Part shown: one piece after another, positions 1 to 8,175 of the stretch | How positions within the stretch are numbered: the first letter of the stretch is position 1 | How the letters are laid out: the number at the start of each line of letters is the position of its first letter | Assembly (NCBI GenBank): GCA_030523645.1 | Contig: JAUNIB010000001.1 | Coordinates: 124,001 to 188,000, forward strand | Reading direction: 5' to 3' | DNA: 64,000 nt | Source: Selenomonadaceae bacterium | GTDB taxonomy: Bacteria > Bacillota > Negativicutes > Selenomonadales > Selenomonadaceae | Program-made: the position numbers and the translations under genes | The notes under the pieces: model-generated | Told to the model about the DNA's origin: nothing | What the model saw: the letters and a program-made list of their open reading frames with translations, nothing else | Database searches by the model: none

Positions 1-1
1 G

Positions 2-820
2 ATGCTGGCTCGTGCGCTGGTACAGGCCTTCGGTGCAAAGCCCATCATCGTCTGCCCGGAGGAGAGCGCCCGCGCTGTTGAGCAGTGCGCCGGTGTCGTC
101 GGCCTCCACTGCTACCGTGACATCAAGACTGTCATGGAGCTTCCCCTCAGCATGGGTGTAGTTGCCTTTACCAAGATTAAAAATCAGGCTCGTCAGCAGG
201 CTGAGCAGATTTTGTCTCAGGTTACTCCGGCGGCCGCTATCTCCGTAGAGTGCTCCGGCTCCAATGAGGAGGGCGTATATCACACCGCTCTCGGCTTCGA
301 TGTTACCGATCTGGAAGCAAAGAGCGATATGTTCTGGGAAGTTCTTCGCGAGAAGGGCGTTCCTACCGTCGCAATCGGCGATCTCGGCAACGAGAACGGC
401 ATGGCCGTCATCGCCGACCACATCAAGAAATATGTTCCCTATACCGATAAAGACCAGTGTCAGGACGGCTGCAAGGGCGGTATCCTCGCCCACACCGGTG
501 CTGACAATATCATTACCGCTACCTGCTCCGACTGGGGCTGCTATGCACTGATGGCCGCTATCTCCTATCTGAAGCGTGACAAGAAGGTCATGCCGCCTGA
601 GGAGATGCCGGCTGAGGTTATGCGCGTCCTCTGCCGTCACAACATTGTTGATATGACCGGCTCACTCCTGCCGGGTGTTGATGGCTTTGACATCCGACTG
701 AATGTCCTCATCATGGACCTCATGCGTCAGGTCACCCGCTATGCAATCCGCTATGAGGATCCCAATGACAACTGGTTCGGCCCCGTTCTGAAGAAGGGCT
801 TCTTCGAGAATCACAAGTAA
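2..820 (+). CDS. DUF4392 protein, D-glutamate cyclase C-terminal half (5' truncated by window edge)
   Basis: 272 residues visible; the reading frame is open to the left edge and the first residues (MLARALVQAFGAKPIIV) match an internal helix-strand of the DUF4392 domain, so the N-terminus lies outside the window. DUF4392 forms the C-terminal half of mitochondrial D-glutamate cyclase, which converts D-glutamate to 5-oxo-D-proline; the N-terminal half, DUF1445, is encoded separately at 2813-3616. Cys/Asp-rich central segment (DKDQCQDGCKGGILAHTGAD) and a following glycine-rich stretch look like the active-site region, but I cannot assign individual catalytic residues. It lies just upstream of oxoprolinase genes pxpB and pxpC, which fits a 5-oxoproline route. 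A hairpin terminator split by a repeat follows the stop codon. Family assignment is firm; the substrate is inferred from the eukaryotic enzyme and the neighbours. Confidence 0.85.
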   Translation: MLARALVQAFGAKPIIVCPEESARAVEQCAGVVGLHCYRDIKTVMELPLSMGVVAFTKIKNQARQQAEQILSQVTPAAAISVECSGSNEEGVYHTALGFDVTDLEAKSDMFWEVLREKGVPTVAIGDLGNENGMAVIADHIKKYVPYTDKDQCQDGCKGGILAHTGADNIITATCSDWGCYALMAAISYLKRDKKVMPPEEMPAEVMRVLCRHNIVDMTGSLLPGVDGFDIRLNVLIMDLMRQVTRYAIRYEDPNDNWFGPVLKKGFFENHK

Positions 821-835
821 TCACGGCATTAAAAG

Positions 836-1017
836 AAAGGCTGTTGCACAACAACTAAAGGCCCCCATTTAGGGGGGCTGTCACCGAAGGTGACTGGGGG
901 GTAATTGAAATAATGCCGACTTTAGCTGATAATGTTGAGCTTATTCAGTCACCCCTCCGCCCTTCGGGCACCTCCCCTGGAGGGGAGGCTTTAGCGTTTG
1001 TTTGTGCAATGGCCTTT
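836..1017 (+). terminator. Terminator hairpin split by an inserted repeat
   Basis: AAAGGCTGTTGCACAA (836-851) pairs with TTGTGCAATGGCCTTT (1002-1017) with two mismatches, followed by TGTTGTT. The loop is occupied by the 138-bp palindromic repeat at 857-994, so the terminator arms now sit about 150 bp apart. Inferred to be the original terminator of the DUF4392 gene. Confidence 0.55.
857..994. repeat. Palindromic intergenic repeat, copy 1
   Basis: Two GC-rich hairpin modules (861-901 and 951-989) separated by about 50 AT-rich bases, with CCCC/GGGG arms and inner stems TCACCGAAGGTGA and CCCTTCGGG. Same plan as copies at 3622-3745 and 24114-24230. No open reading frame. Resembles the short non-autonomous palindromic repeats common in gut Firmicutes. 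Confidence 0.75.
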
Positions 1018-1044
1018 TGTTGTTAAGAAGCGCGTGTTTTTGAG

Positions 1045-1809
1045 GTGAGCACCACGAATTTGAACGAAATTACTATAAAGCCGGCGGGAGACACCGCTGT
1101 GCAGGTCTTCTGCGGCAAGGAGATATCAGAGGCAGTAGGAGATAAGGTATCTGCTCTGACTGCCGCTCTCCGTGACTTCTTCGCCGCCGAGAAAATTGCC
1201 GGGATAGGTGAAGTGGTACCGGCTTTTTCTTCTCTTATTGTCCGCTATGATCCCCTTGTGACCGATTATGACGAGGTTGCCTTCCGGGTGGGCCGGGTGG
1301 CAGCCGATATTGAGATTTCTGAGGAAGGCGGCAGCCGGGGAACCATTGTGGAAATTCCTGTCTGCTACGGCGGCGAGTTCGGCGAGGACCTTGCTGATGT
1401 TGCTGCCCACAACGGCATTACGGAGCAGGAGGTCATCGACATTCACAGCGGCGGTCTTTATCGCCTCTACATGATTGGTTTCCTGCCGGGTTTCCCGTAC
1501 CTTGGCGGTCTTGACAAGCGGATATGCTGCCCCCGTCTGAAGTCCCCCCGGACGAAAATTCCCACCGGGGCGGTAGGTATCGGCGGCGAGCAGACCGGCA
1601 TTTACCCCATGGAGTCTCCGGGAGGCTGGCGGCTCATCGGCCGGACGCCGGTGACTCTCTTTGACCCGGAAGGAATACTGCCGCTTCCCTACAAGGCAGG
1701 AGATATGATAAAATTCGTGGCGATTGATAAGGCGGAGTACGACAGAATTGCCGCTGCCGAGGCGAAGCGGAAGGAAAAGCTCCGTCGGGAAAAGGGGGCA
1801 GGGGCATGA
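1045..1809 (+). CDS. pxpB: 5-oxoprolinase subunit PxpB
   Basis: 254 residues, the allophanate hydrolase subunit 1 / KipI family. With PxpA and PxpC it makes the ATP-dependent bacterial 5-oxoprolinase that opens 5-oxo-L-proline to L-glutamate in the cytoplasm. The sequence shows the family's N-terminal PAGDTAVQVFCG segment, the central GFLPGFPYLGGL signature and RVKSP-like PRLKSPRTKIPTGAVGI followed by ESPGGWRLIGRTP. GTG at 1045 is one start; GAGGTGAG at 1042-1049 overlaps it and is better placed for TTG at 1060, which would give a normal-length N-terminus, so the start is uncertain by five codons. It overlaps pxpC by 4 bp (ATGA), indicating translational coupling. Lysine/arginine-rich C-terminal tail. 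Confidence 0.93.
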   Translation: MSTTNLNEITIKPAGDTAVQVFCGKEISEAVGDKVSALTAALRDFFAAEKIAGIGEVVPAFSSLIVRYDPLVTDYDEVAFRVGRVAADIEISEEGGSRGTIVEIPVCYGGEFGEDLADVAAHNGITEQEVIDIHSGGLYRLYMIGFLPGFPYLGGLDKRICCPRLKSPRTKIPTGAVGIGGEQTGIYPMESPGGWRLIGRTPVTLFDPEGILPLPYKAGDMIKFVAIDKAEYDRIAAAEAKRKEKLRREKGAGA

Positions 1810-2816
1810 TAAGGATTATTTCCCCGGGGCCTCTTACCTCGGTACAGGACGGCGGCCGTCAGGGCTGTCAGTCACAAGGCTATCGTGAATGCGGTGCCGC
1901 TGATATGTACTCATTGGCTGCGGCAAATATTATGGTCGGCAACAACGACCTTCACGCGGCGGTGCTGGAGCTGACTCTGGCCGGCGGCGTTATGGAGTTC
2001 ACCGAAGCGACGATTTTTGCTGTCACCGGCGGCGACTTTGCCCTTACTCTTGACGGTGAAAAGGTGCCGGCGCACGGCCCTGTTTATGCGAAGGCGGGAA
2101 GTCGTCTGACGGTCGGTATGGCGGCTAAGGGGCTGAGAGGCTGTCTTGCCGTCTACGGCGGCATTGATGTGCCTGTGCTGCTGGGCAGCCGCTCCACCGA
2201 TATGACCTGTAAGCTGGGCGGCTTCAAGGGCCGGGCGCTCCAAAAGGACGATGAAATTCCGGTAGGTACTTACGCGGTAAAGGGCGAGTACGATGTGGAG
2301 AAGCGGCGGGCAGCTCTGGCAGAGAAAAATCTGCTGAATACGGCAGCCGACAGAACAAAACTTGTTAATCCCGGTGTGGGAAGATTTTTCCAGGGAAAGC
2401 GGATAACAGTACTGCGGGCAGTAAAGGGCCCTCAGGAGGAATACTTTACCGAGGCGGCTCACGCCACTCTGGAACGGTCTGTGTATACCATCACCCCCCA
2501 GTCGGACAGAATGGGCTGCCGCCTGTCGGGACCGGTGCTGGAGTCGGTAAACGGCTCCGATATTATTTCCGACGGCATTGTAGGCGGCTCCGTACAGATT
2601 TCTTCCGACGGTCGGCCGATAATCATGCAGGCCGACCATCAGACAACCGGCGGCTATGCGAAGATTGCCACGGTTATTTCCGCAGATTTGCCGGCGTTGG
2701 CTCAGCTTCGTCCCGGCGATGAGGTGGGCTTCCGCTTCGTCAGCCCCAAAGAGGCGGCTGCGGCGGCAAGAGCGATTAACGAGGGTCTATTGAGTTTGAA
2801 GGAGTGCTATAAATGA
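1806..2816 (+). CDS. pxpC: 5-oxoprolinase subunit PxpC
   Basis: 336 residues, allophanate hydrolase subunit 2 / KipA family (biotin-dependent carboxyltransferase-like fold), normal length. Signatures: N-terminal PGPLTSVQDGGRQGCQ, GSRSTDMTCKLGGFKGRAL in the centre and SDRMGCRLSGP, then DGIVGGSVQISSDGRPII. Partner of PxpB in ATP-dependent 5-oxoproline ring opening. The start overlaps pxpB, and its stop overlaps the ATG of the DUF1445 gene (2813), so three genes are translationally coupled. Function is established for the family in Bacillus and E. coli; the presence of DUF1445 and DUF4392 next to it suggests the complex here also takes up 5-oxoproline made from D-glutamate. Confidence 0.94.
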   Translation: MIRIISPGPLTSVQDGGRQGCQSQGYRECGAADMYSLAAANIMVGNNDLHAAVLELTLAGGVMEFTEATIFAVTGGDFALTLDGEKVPAHGPVYAKAGSRLTVGMAAKGLRGCLAVYGGIDVPVLLGSRSTDMTCKLGGFKGRALQKDDEIPVGTYAVKGEYDVEKRRAALAEKNLLNTAADRTKLVNPGVGRFFQGKRITVLRAVKGPQEEYFTEAAHATLERSVYTITPQSDRMGCRLSGPVLESVNGSDIISDGIVGGSVQISSDGRPIIMQADHQTTGGYAKIATVISADLPALAQLRPGDEVGFRFVSPKEAAAAARAINEGLLSLKECYK

Positions 2817-3616
2817 GCAATGAAATGAATTACGCAAAAATGTCTCCGGCAGAGGTTCGTGCCCTCATCCGCAAGCAGGAAATTACCTGTCCGACAACTG
2901 GTATGTGTGACGGCTACGCTCAGGGCAACCTTGTTATTCTGCCCAAGGCTCTCGCTTGGGACTTCCTGCTTTATTGCCAGCGCAATCCCCGTCCCTGTCC
3001 GCTACTGGAGGTCATCGATGCCGGCAGCCGCGAGTTTGCCGAGTTCGCTCCCGGCAGCGATGTAGCCACCGACCTGCCGAAGTACCGCGTCTATGAGCAT
3101 GGCGAGCTTACCGGTGAATATACCGATGTATCAAAGTTTTTTGAGCAGAGAGATGATTTGGTAAGCTTCCTCATCGGCTGCAGCTTCTCCTTTGAGAGCG
3201 CACTGTTGGAGGCGGATGTTCCGGTTCGTCAGATTGAAGAGGGCGTCAATGTTCCCATGTATGACACCAATGTTCCCTGTCGCTCTGCCGGTGTGTTCCA
3301 CGGCAATATGGTCGTAAGCATGCGGCCCATCCCTTATCGGCAGGTAAGCACCGCTGTCGCTATCACCGCGGCTATGCCGAGAGTCCACGGCGCACCGCTG
3401 CAGATTGGCTTCCCGGAGGCTATCGGGATAAAGGATATCGCTCACCCGGATTACGGCGACCCGGTCACCATCAAGGAGGGTGAGGTGCCGGTCTTCTGGC
3501 CCTGCGGTGTTACTCCGCAGAACGCTGTAATGCGCTCCAAGCCGGACTTCTGCATCACTCATGCACCGGGCCACATGTTCATAAGCGATATTAAAAATGT
3601 TTCGCTGAAATACTAA
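2813..3616 (+). CDS. DUF1445 putative hydro-lyase, D-glutamate cyclase N-terminal-type domain
   Basis: 267 residues, full length for the DUF1445 family (often annotated putative hydro-lyase). In the eukaryotic D-glutamate cyclase this domain is fused in front of DUF4392; here the two domains are separate genes on either side of pxpBC. Seen: N-terminal PAEVRALIRKQE, CDGYAQGNLVILP, IGCSFSFESALLEA, RPIPYRQVSTAVAITAAMPRVHGAP, the C-terminal FWPCGVTPQNAVMRSKP and ITHAPGHMFISD. The ATG overlaps the pxpC stop. A palindromic repeat follows, then pxpA. DUF1445 proteins are commonly found with oxoprolinase genes; the exact reaction of the free-standing protein is not settled. Confidence 0.85.
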   Translation: MSNEMNYAKMSPAEVRALIRKQEITCPTTGMCDGYAQGNLVILPKALAWDFLLYCQRNPRPCPLLEVIDAGSREFAEFAPGSDVATDLPKYRVYEHGELTGEYTDVSKFFEQRDDLVSFLIGCSFSFESALLEADVPVRQIEEGVNVPMYDTNVPCRSAGVFHGNMVVSMRPIPYRQVSTAVAITAAMPRVHGAPLQIGFPEAIGIKDIAHPDYGDPVTIKEGEVPVFWPCGVTPQNAVMRSKPDFCITHAPGHMFISDIKNVSLKY

Positions 3617-3621
3617 ACATA

Positions 3622-3745
3622 AAAGGCTCCCCTGCAGGGGAGCTGTCTGCGAAGCAGACTGAGGGGTAACAAATATAAGAATTCCTTTATTTACCCCTCC
3701 GACCTCGCTTTGCTCGGTCACCTCCCCTAGAGGGGAGGCTTTATA
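3622..3745. repeat. Palindromic intergenic repeat, copy 2
   Basis: 124 bp: AGGCTCCCCTGCAGGGGAGC, then stem GTCTGCGAAGCAGAC and GAGGGGTAA, an AT-rich centre, then TTACCCCTC, stem GACCTCGCTTTGCTCGGTC and CCTCCCCTAGAGGGGAGG. It is the reverse complement of copy 24114-24230 in arrangement. Lies between the DUF1445 gene and pxpA. Confidence 0.8.
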
Positions 3746-3768
3746 AATAATTGTAAGAGGAATAAATC

Positions 3769-4524
3769 ATGGCAACTGTAGATTTGAACTGCGATTTGGG
3801 TGAGAGTTTCGGCGCCTACACCATCGGCATGGACGCATCCCTCATGCCTTATATTACTTCCGCCAATGTAGCCTGCGGCTATCATGCCGGTGACGCCATC
3901 GTCATGGAGAAGACCGCAAAGCTTTGTAAAGAAAACAATGTAGCCATCGGCGCTCATCCGGGCTTCCCCGACCTGCAGGGCTTCGGCCGCCGCAATCTGG
4001 CGGTGACTCCTGCCGAGGCAAAGGCCTATGTCCAGTATCAGGTGGGCGCGCTGCTGGCCTTCTGCCGTGAGCAGGGACTGACCCTTCATCATGTGAAGCC
4101 CCACGGCGCTCTCTACAACATGGCCGCCAAGGACTACGCTCTCGCCGAGGGCATCTGTCAAGGCATCAAGGCCGCCGCACCGGATACGGTGATGCTCGGC
4201 CTTTCCGGCAGCGAGATGATAAAGGCGGCTGAGGCTGTAGGTCTGAAGGCAGCCAATGAAGTCTTTGCCGACAGAGCTTATCAGCCGGACGGCACCCTAG
4301 TTCCCCGCAAGCAGCCGGGAGCCATGATAGAGGATGAGGATGAGGCAATCGCCCGGGTTATCCGAATGGTCACCGAGGGAAAGGTCAAGGCCAACGACGG
4401 CAGCGATATCTCCATCAAGGCTGACTCTGTCTGCGTCCACGGGGACAATCCCAAGGCGCTTGATTTCACCAGCCGCATCCGCAAGGCACTGGAAGCTGCC
4501 GGGGTTGAAGTAAAGGCCTTCTGA
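3769..4524 (+). CDS. pxpA: 5-oxoprolinase subunit PxpA (LamB/YcsF family)
   Basis: 251 residues, exact family length. PxpA supplies the third subunit of ATP-dependent 5-oxoprolinase. Signatures: VDLNCDLGESFGAYTIG at the N-terminus, SANVACGYHAGDAIVM, GAHPGFPDLQGFGRR, HHVKPHGALYN, EVFADRAYQPDGTLVPR and SVCVHGDNPKA at the C-terminus, including the conserved Asp and His residues of the metal-binding polysaccharide-deacetylase-like barrel. Start ATG 3769 preceded by AAGAGG. It is separated from the pxpBC-DUF1445 operon by a 124-bp repeat that may have inserted into the operon. Confidence 0.95.
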   Translation: MATVDLNCDLGESFGAYTIGMDASLMPYITSANVACGYHAGDAIVMEKTAKLCKENNVAIGAHPGFPDLQGFGRRNLAVTPAEAKAYVQYQVGALLAFCREQGLTLHHVKPHGALYNMAAKDYALAEGICQGIKAAAPDTVMLGLSGSEMIKAAEAVGLKAANEVFADRAYQPDGTLVPRKQPGAMIEDEDEAIARVIRMVTEGKVKANDGSDISIKADSVCVHGDNPKALDFTSRIRKALEAAGVEVKAF

Positions 4525-4534
4525 AGAAAAGGTA

Positions 4535-4563
4535 TTGTTTATCAGGCAGGTTTGTGTTATCAT
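4535..4563 (+). promoter_or_regulatory. Predicted promoter of the cysE operon
   Basis: TTGTTT (4535-4540), 17 bp, TATCAT (4558-4563). Located just before the T-box leader, so transcription would begin near 4570. Confidence 0.5.
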
Positions 4564-4584
4564 AATCTGTATATTTTTATAACA

Positions 4585-4826
4585 ACAGGCGATGAACGGA
4601 AGAGTAAGCTGCGAGGAGACTGCAGAGAGACCCCGGTCGGTGGAAGGGGTTGTCGAGGCGAAGCCGAAGTGCATCCGTGAGCCGCAGAGCCGAAGCAACA
4701 GTAGGCTTTGCCGTAGGAAGGCGTTAACTTCCTCAAGGGGATAATTCTGCCGAACAGCAGGCGGATTTATCAAGTGGAGTGGAACCGCGCAGACGCGTCT
4801 CTATATGAGATGCGTCTGTTTTTATT
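4585..4826 (+). promoter_or_regulatory. T-box riboswitch, cysteine specifier
   Basis: A 240-nt leader with the T-box marks: stem I with the AGAGTA-type internal-loop motif (4600-4605), GAAG-TGC-ATCC specifier loop with Cys codon TGC at 4670-4672, the conserved T-box bulge AGTGGAACCGCG (4778-4789), and an intrinsic terminator whose arms are CAGACGCGTCTC (4790-4801) and GAGATGCGTCTG (4807-4818) followed by TTTTTATTTT. Uncharged tRNA-Cys would stabilise the antiterminator and turn on cysE-cysS and the genes after them, a coherent match of sensor and product. Confidence 0.93.
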
Positions 4827-4843
4827 TTACTGGGGGAAAAACA

Positions 4844-5566
4844 ATGGGTTTTATAAGCCGTCTAAAAAAAGATATAAGAGTCGTTTTTGAGCGTGACCCG
4901 GCCGCCCATAGTGTCTTTGAGGTAGTTCTCTGCTATCAGGGACTTCATGCTATCTGGATGCACCGGCTGTCACATTGGCTTTACAAGAAGGATTTAATAG
5001 TACCGGCACGACTGGTCAGCGAAATAGGACGCTTCTTCACGGGAATCGAGATTCATCCCGGTGCCACCATCGGCGAGGGACTGTTCATCGACCACGGTAC
5101 AGGAATAGTCATCGGTGAGACGGCAGAGATAGGAAAGAATGTCACTCTCTATCAGGGGGTAACGCTGGGCGGTACCGGTAAGGAGAAGGGCAAGCGTCAT
5201 CCGACCGTGGGCAACAATGTGGTTATCGCCTCCGGTGCCAAGGTGCTTGGCTCCTTCAAGGTAGGAGACCATGCGAAAATCGGTGCCGGCTCGGTGGTGC
5301 TGAAGGAAGTGCCGCCCTACGCAACGGTAGTCGGCATACCCGGCCGCGTCGTCCTGCTGGACGGCGTAAAGGTAAGCTGCACCTACGGCCCCGACGGCAT
5401 AAACTGCACACCGGTGGACGAGATGGCTGAGGAGCTGGATGTAGACCTGGAGCATGACGAGCTGCCGGATCCGGAAGCAGAAGCACTGGAAAAAATGAGA
5501 GCCGATATAGAGGCTCTGACAGAAGAAGTAAATAGATTACGCAAGGAGCTGGAGAAAAATGGCTGA
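4844..5566 (+). CDS. cysE: Serine O-acetyltransferase
   Basis: 240 residues from ATG 4844, chosen because TGGGGG at 4831-4836 precedes it and the protein then begins [19 protein letters not shown] as usual; an upstream in-frame ATG falls inside the T-box terminator. Catalyses acetyl-CoA + L-serine to O-acetylserine, the first step of cysteine synthesis. Seen: N-terminal helical domain, then left-handed beta-helix hexapeptides including [38 protein letters not shown] and [13 protein letters not shown]. Residues after about 195 form an acidic, coiled-coil-like tail ([18 protein letters not shown]) longer than in many homologues. The stop overlaps cysS by 8 bp. Confidence 0.95.
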   Translation: MGFISRLKKDIRVVFERDPAAHSVFEVVLCYQGLHAIWMHRLSHWLYKKDLIVPARLVSEIGRFFTGIEIHPGATIGEGLFIDHGTGIVIGETAEIGKNVTLYQGVTLGGTGKEKGKRHPTVGNNVVIASGAKVLGSFKVGDHAKIGAGSVVLKEVPPYATVVGIPGRVVLLDGVKVSCTYGPDGINCTPVDEMAEELDVDLEHDELPDPEAEALEKMRADIEALTEEVNRLRKELEKNG

Positions 5567-6992
5567 GAAAATCAAAGTATTTAACACAATGTCCGGAACA
5601 AAGGAAGAATTCAAACCGCTGGAGGAGGGCAAGGTAGGCATCTATGTCTGCGGCGTTACTCCCTACAATGACCCGCATATCGGCAACGCCCGTCCCTTTG
5701 TTGTCTGGGACACCATTCGCCGCTTCCTGGCTCACGCCGGCTATGAAGTCCGCTACATTCAGAACTTCACCGATGTGGATGACAAGATTATTCGCGCGGC
5801 CAATGAGCAGAATGTCACCTGGAAGGATATTTCCGACAAGTATATCGATGCTTATTTCAAGTCTATGGATGCGCTGAACATCCGTCACGCCGATGTCTAC
5901 CCCCGCGTTTCCGACAATATGCCGGAAATCATCGAGATGGTACAGGGGCTCGTTGACAAGGGCTATGCCTATCCGCTGGACGGCGATGTCTACTACCGCG
6001 TCGAGAAGTTCGCCGAATACGGCAAGCTCAGCGACCGCAAGCTGGAGGATATGATGGCCGGTGCCCGTGTCGAGGTCGACGAGCGCAAGGAGAACCCCAT
6101 GGACTTCGCTCTCTGGAAGAGCGCAAAGCCGGGCGAGCCCAGCTGGGACAGCCCATGGGGCAAAGGCCGTCCGGGCTGGCACATCGAGTGCTCCGTCATG
6201 TCTCTGAAGTATCTCGGCCGTGATTTCGATATTCACGGCGGCGGCAGCGACCTTATCTTCCCGCATCACGAGAATGAGATAGCACAGTCTCAGGCCTATC
6301 TTGGGGATACCAACAGCTTCGCCCGCTACTGGGTACACAATGGCTTCATCACCATCAATCAGGAGAAGATGAGCAAGTCTCTCCATAATTTCTTCACCGT
6401 TACCGATATTCTGAAGGACTATCCCGGTGAGGTCATCCGCTTCTTCATCCTTGGCACCCACTACCGCAGCCCGCTGGATTTCAGCGATGCACACCTGAAG
6501 GATGCTCAGGCCGGTCTCACCCGACTGGGCAATACCAAGTCCTGCGCCGAGGAGCTGGCTCACAAGACCGGAGACAGCGATACCGCTGCCGGCCTTCTGA
6601 CAATGGCCGAGCAGATCCGCGGTGACTTCTTCATGGCCATGGCTGACGACTTCAATACAGCGTTGGCTATCAGCCATATCTTTGAGCTGGCCAAGGAAAT
6701 CAATGTATACTACAACAAGGTAATGAATGCCGGTGAAGAATTTGATGCGGCTAACTTCGCGGCTGTAAAGGTCATCTTCGACGAGCTGACCGAGATAATC
6801 GGTATCCTGGAGCAGCAGCCTGAATCGGTCGACGAGGATGAAGCCGCTGAGATTGAGAAGCTGCTGGAGGAGCGTCTGGAAGCCCGCAAGAACAAGGACT
6901 GGGCGAGAGCAGATGCAATTCGCGACGGCCTGAAGGCGCGCGGAATCATCATCGAAGATTCTGCCGGCGGCTCCCGCTGGAAAAGGGCCTAA
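5559..6992 (+). CDS. cysS: Cysteinyl-tRNA synthetase
   Basis: 477 residues, class I synthetase charging tRNA-Cys. Seen: zinc ligand in [19 protein letters not shown] with the HIGN signature, WHIECSVMS and [15 protein letters not shown] zinc-site motifs, and the KMSKS loop as [10 protein letters not shown]. The C-terminal DALR-type helical domain ends in [22 protein letters not shown]. Overlaps cysE, sharing the Cys T-box, so synthetase and substrate supply rise together. mrnC follows after 3 bp. Confidence 0.97.
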   Translation: MAEKIKVFNTMSGTKEEFKPLEEGKVGIYVCGVTPYNDPHIGNARPFVVWDTIRRFLAHAGYEVRYIQNFTDVDDKIIRAANEQNVTWKDISDKYIDAYFKSMDALNIRHADVYPRVSDNMPEIIEMVQGLVDKGYAYPLDGDVYYRVEKFAEYGKLSDRKLEDMMAGARVEVDERKENPMDFALWKSAKPGEPSWDSPWGKGRPGWHIECSVMSLKYLGRDFDIHGGGSDLIFPHHENEIAQSQAYLGDTNSFARYWVHNGFITINQEKMSKSLHNFFTVTDILKDYPGEVIRFFILGTHYRSPLDFSDAHLKDAQAGLTRLGNTKSCAEELAHKTGDSDTAAGLLTMAEQIRGDFFMAMADDFNTALAISHIFELAKEINVYYNKVMNAGEEFDAANFAAVKVIFDELTEIIGILEQQPESVDEDEAAEIEKLLEERLEARKNKDWARADAIRDGLKARGIIIEDSAGGSRWKRA

Positions 6993-6995
6993 AAG

Positions 6996-7460
6996 ATGAC
7001 CTTTGAACATTTTTCACAGCTTGTTGACGGTATGTTTCCCTCAGACGGCAGCGAGCGGTACGACAGCCTCGATGTCCGGGAGCTGAGCCCGCTGGTGACC
7101 GCCTATGTGGGAGACGCCTACTACCATCTTTTCGTCCGGACAAGGCTCCTGGCCTATGAGCAGAAGGCTGTCCGGGTGCTGAACGAATACAGTGCCAAGC
7201 TGGTATCTGCCAATATGCAGGCTCAGGCCTACCGGGCTATAGAGGAGCATCTAACAGAGGAAGAGCGGGGGATTTTCCGCCGGGGCCGCAATGTGCACAG
7301 CCATGCACCGAGACGCTCCACCTCCGTGGCCGATTATCACGCCAGTACCGGCTTTGAGGCCATCCTTGGCACGCTCTACCTCACCAAGCGGTTTGAGCGG
7401 CTGCAGGAGGTTGCCCAGATGGCATTTGCGGCGGCAGTCGATATTATTAAGGCTAAATAA
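6996..7460 (+). CDS. mrnC: Mini-ribonuclease III
   Basis: 154 residues, RNase III catalytic domain without a dsRNA-binding domain; matures 23S rRNA in Firmicutes. Seen: [20 protein letters not shown] (the LAYIGDAVYELYVR-type signature with catalytic Glu/Asp region), [34 protein letters not shown], the second metal-binding motif. Gene order cysS-mrnC is the conserved Firmicute arrangement. Starts 3 bp after cysS. Confidence 0.93.
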   Translation: MTFEHFSQLVDGMFPSDGSERYDSLDVRELSPLVTAYVGDAYYHLFVRTRLLAYEQKAVRVLNEYSAKLVSANMQAQAYRAIEEHLTEEERGIFRRGRNVHSHAPRRSTSVADYHASTGFEAILGTLYLTKRFERLQEVAQMAFAAAVDIIKAK

Positions 7461-7470
7461 GGATAGAACT

Positions 7471-8160
7471 ATGATAAATGTAAAGCTTTTGGAATACACG
7501 CCGAATCCGGAGCGGGTAGTGACTATGGGGGCGCGCCTCTGCTATTCCGCCCGAGGGGCAGAGGAACTGGCGGACAGCCTCACCGATGAGGAAATCGACC
7601 GCATGATAAAAATGCTGACGGAGATGGGACACGCTTCCGTCTTTGAGCATGTGAACTTCACCTTCGGCATTGAGGGAATTTCCCGGGTGCTGACTCACCA
7701 GCTGGTGCGTCACCGCATTGCCTCCTTCTCTCAGCAGTCCCAGCGATATGTAGCGGCTCACGATTTCCTCTATGTTACGCCGCCTACTATCGAAGCTAAT
7801 CCTGCGGCGAAGGCGAAGTACGATGAGCTGATGAAGCACATCCGCAGCGCCTACGATGAATTTGTGGAAGCGGGAATTCCCAAAGAGGACGCCCGCTATA
7901 TCCTCACCAACGCCGCCGAGACGAAAATCGTGGTGACGATGAATGCCCGCTCTCTCATGCACTTCTTCAATCTCCGCTGCTGCTATCGGGCGCAGTGGGA
8001 AATCAGAGAAATGGCAAAGCTGATGCTGGCCGAGGTGAAGAAGGTAGCGCCCCGTCTCTTTAAGAACGCCGGAGCCTCCTGCGTAAACACCGGCCGCTGC
8101 CCGGAGGGGAAGATGACCTGCGGTCACTTCGCCGAGATGATAAAGCTCCGTGAAAACTGA
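7471..8160 (+). CDS. thyX: Flavin-dependent thymidylate synthase
   Basis: 229 residues from ATG 7471 (preceded by AAGGA). Converts dUMP to dTMP with methylene-THF, FAD and NADPH. The ThyX motif appears as [14 protein letters not shown], preceded by [49 protein letters not shown] provides the C-terminal substrate-binding segment. Inserted between mrnC and rlmB as in several Negativicutes. Longer in-frame extension upstream overlaps mrnC and is not supported by a ribosome site. Confidence 0.95.
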   Translation: MINVKLLEYTPNPERVVTMGARLCYSARGAEELADSLTDEEIDRMIKMLTEMGHASVFEHVNFTFGIEGISRVLTHQLVRHRIASFSQQSQRYVAAHDFLYVTPPTIEANPAAKAKYDELMKHIRSAYDEFVEAGIPKEDARYILTNAAETKIVVTMNARSLMHFFNLRCCYRAQWEIREMAKLMLAEVKKVAPRLFKNAGASCVNTGRCPEGKMTCGHFAEMIKLREN

Positions 8161-8175
8161 AACAGTAGGTAAGCA

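Noticed and set aside
860-995. CRISPR array
   Set aside because: Only one palindromic unit with no repeated spacers; no cas genes in the window.
5256-7010. 584-codon minus-strand open frame opposite cysS
   Set aside because: Antisense shadow of cysS; no family features, no ribosome site, and low-complexity composition.
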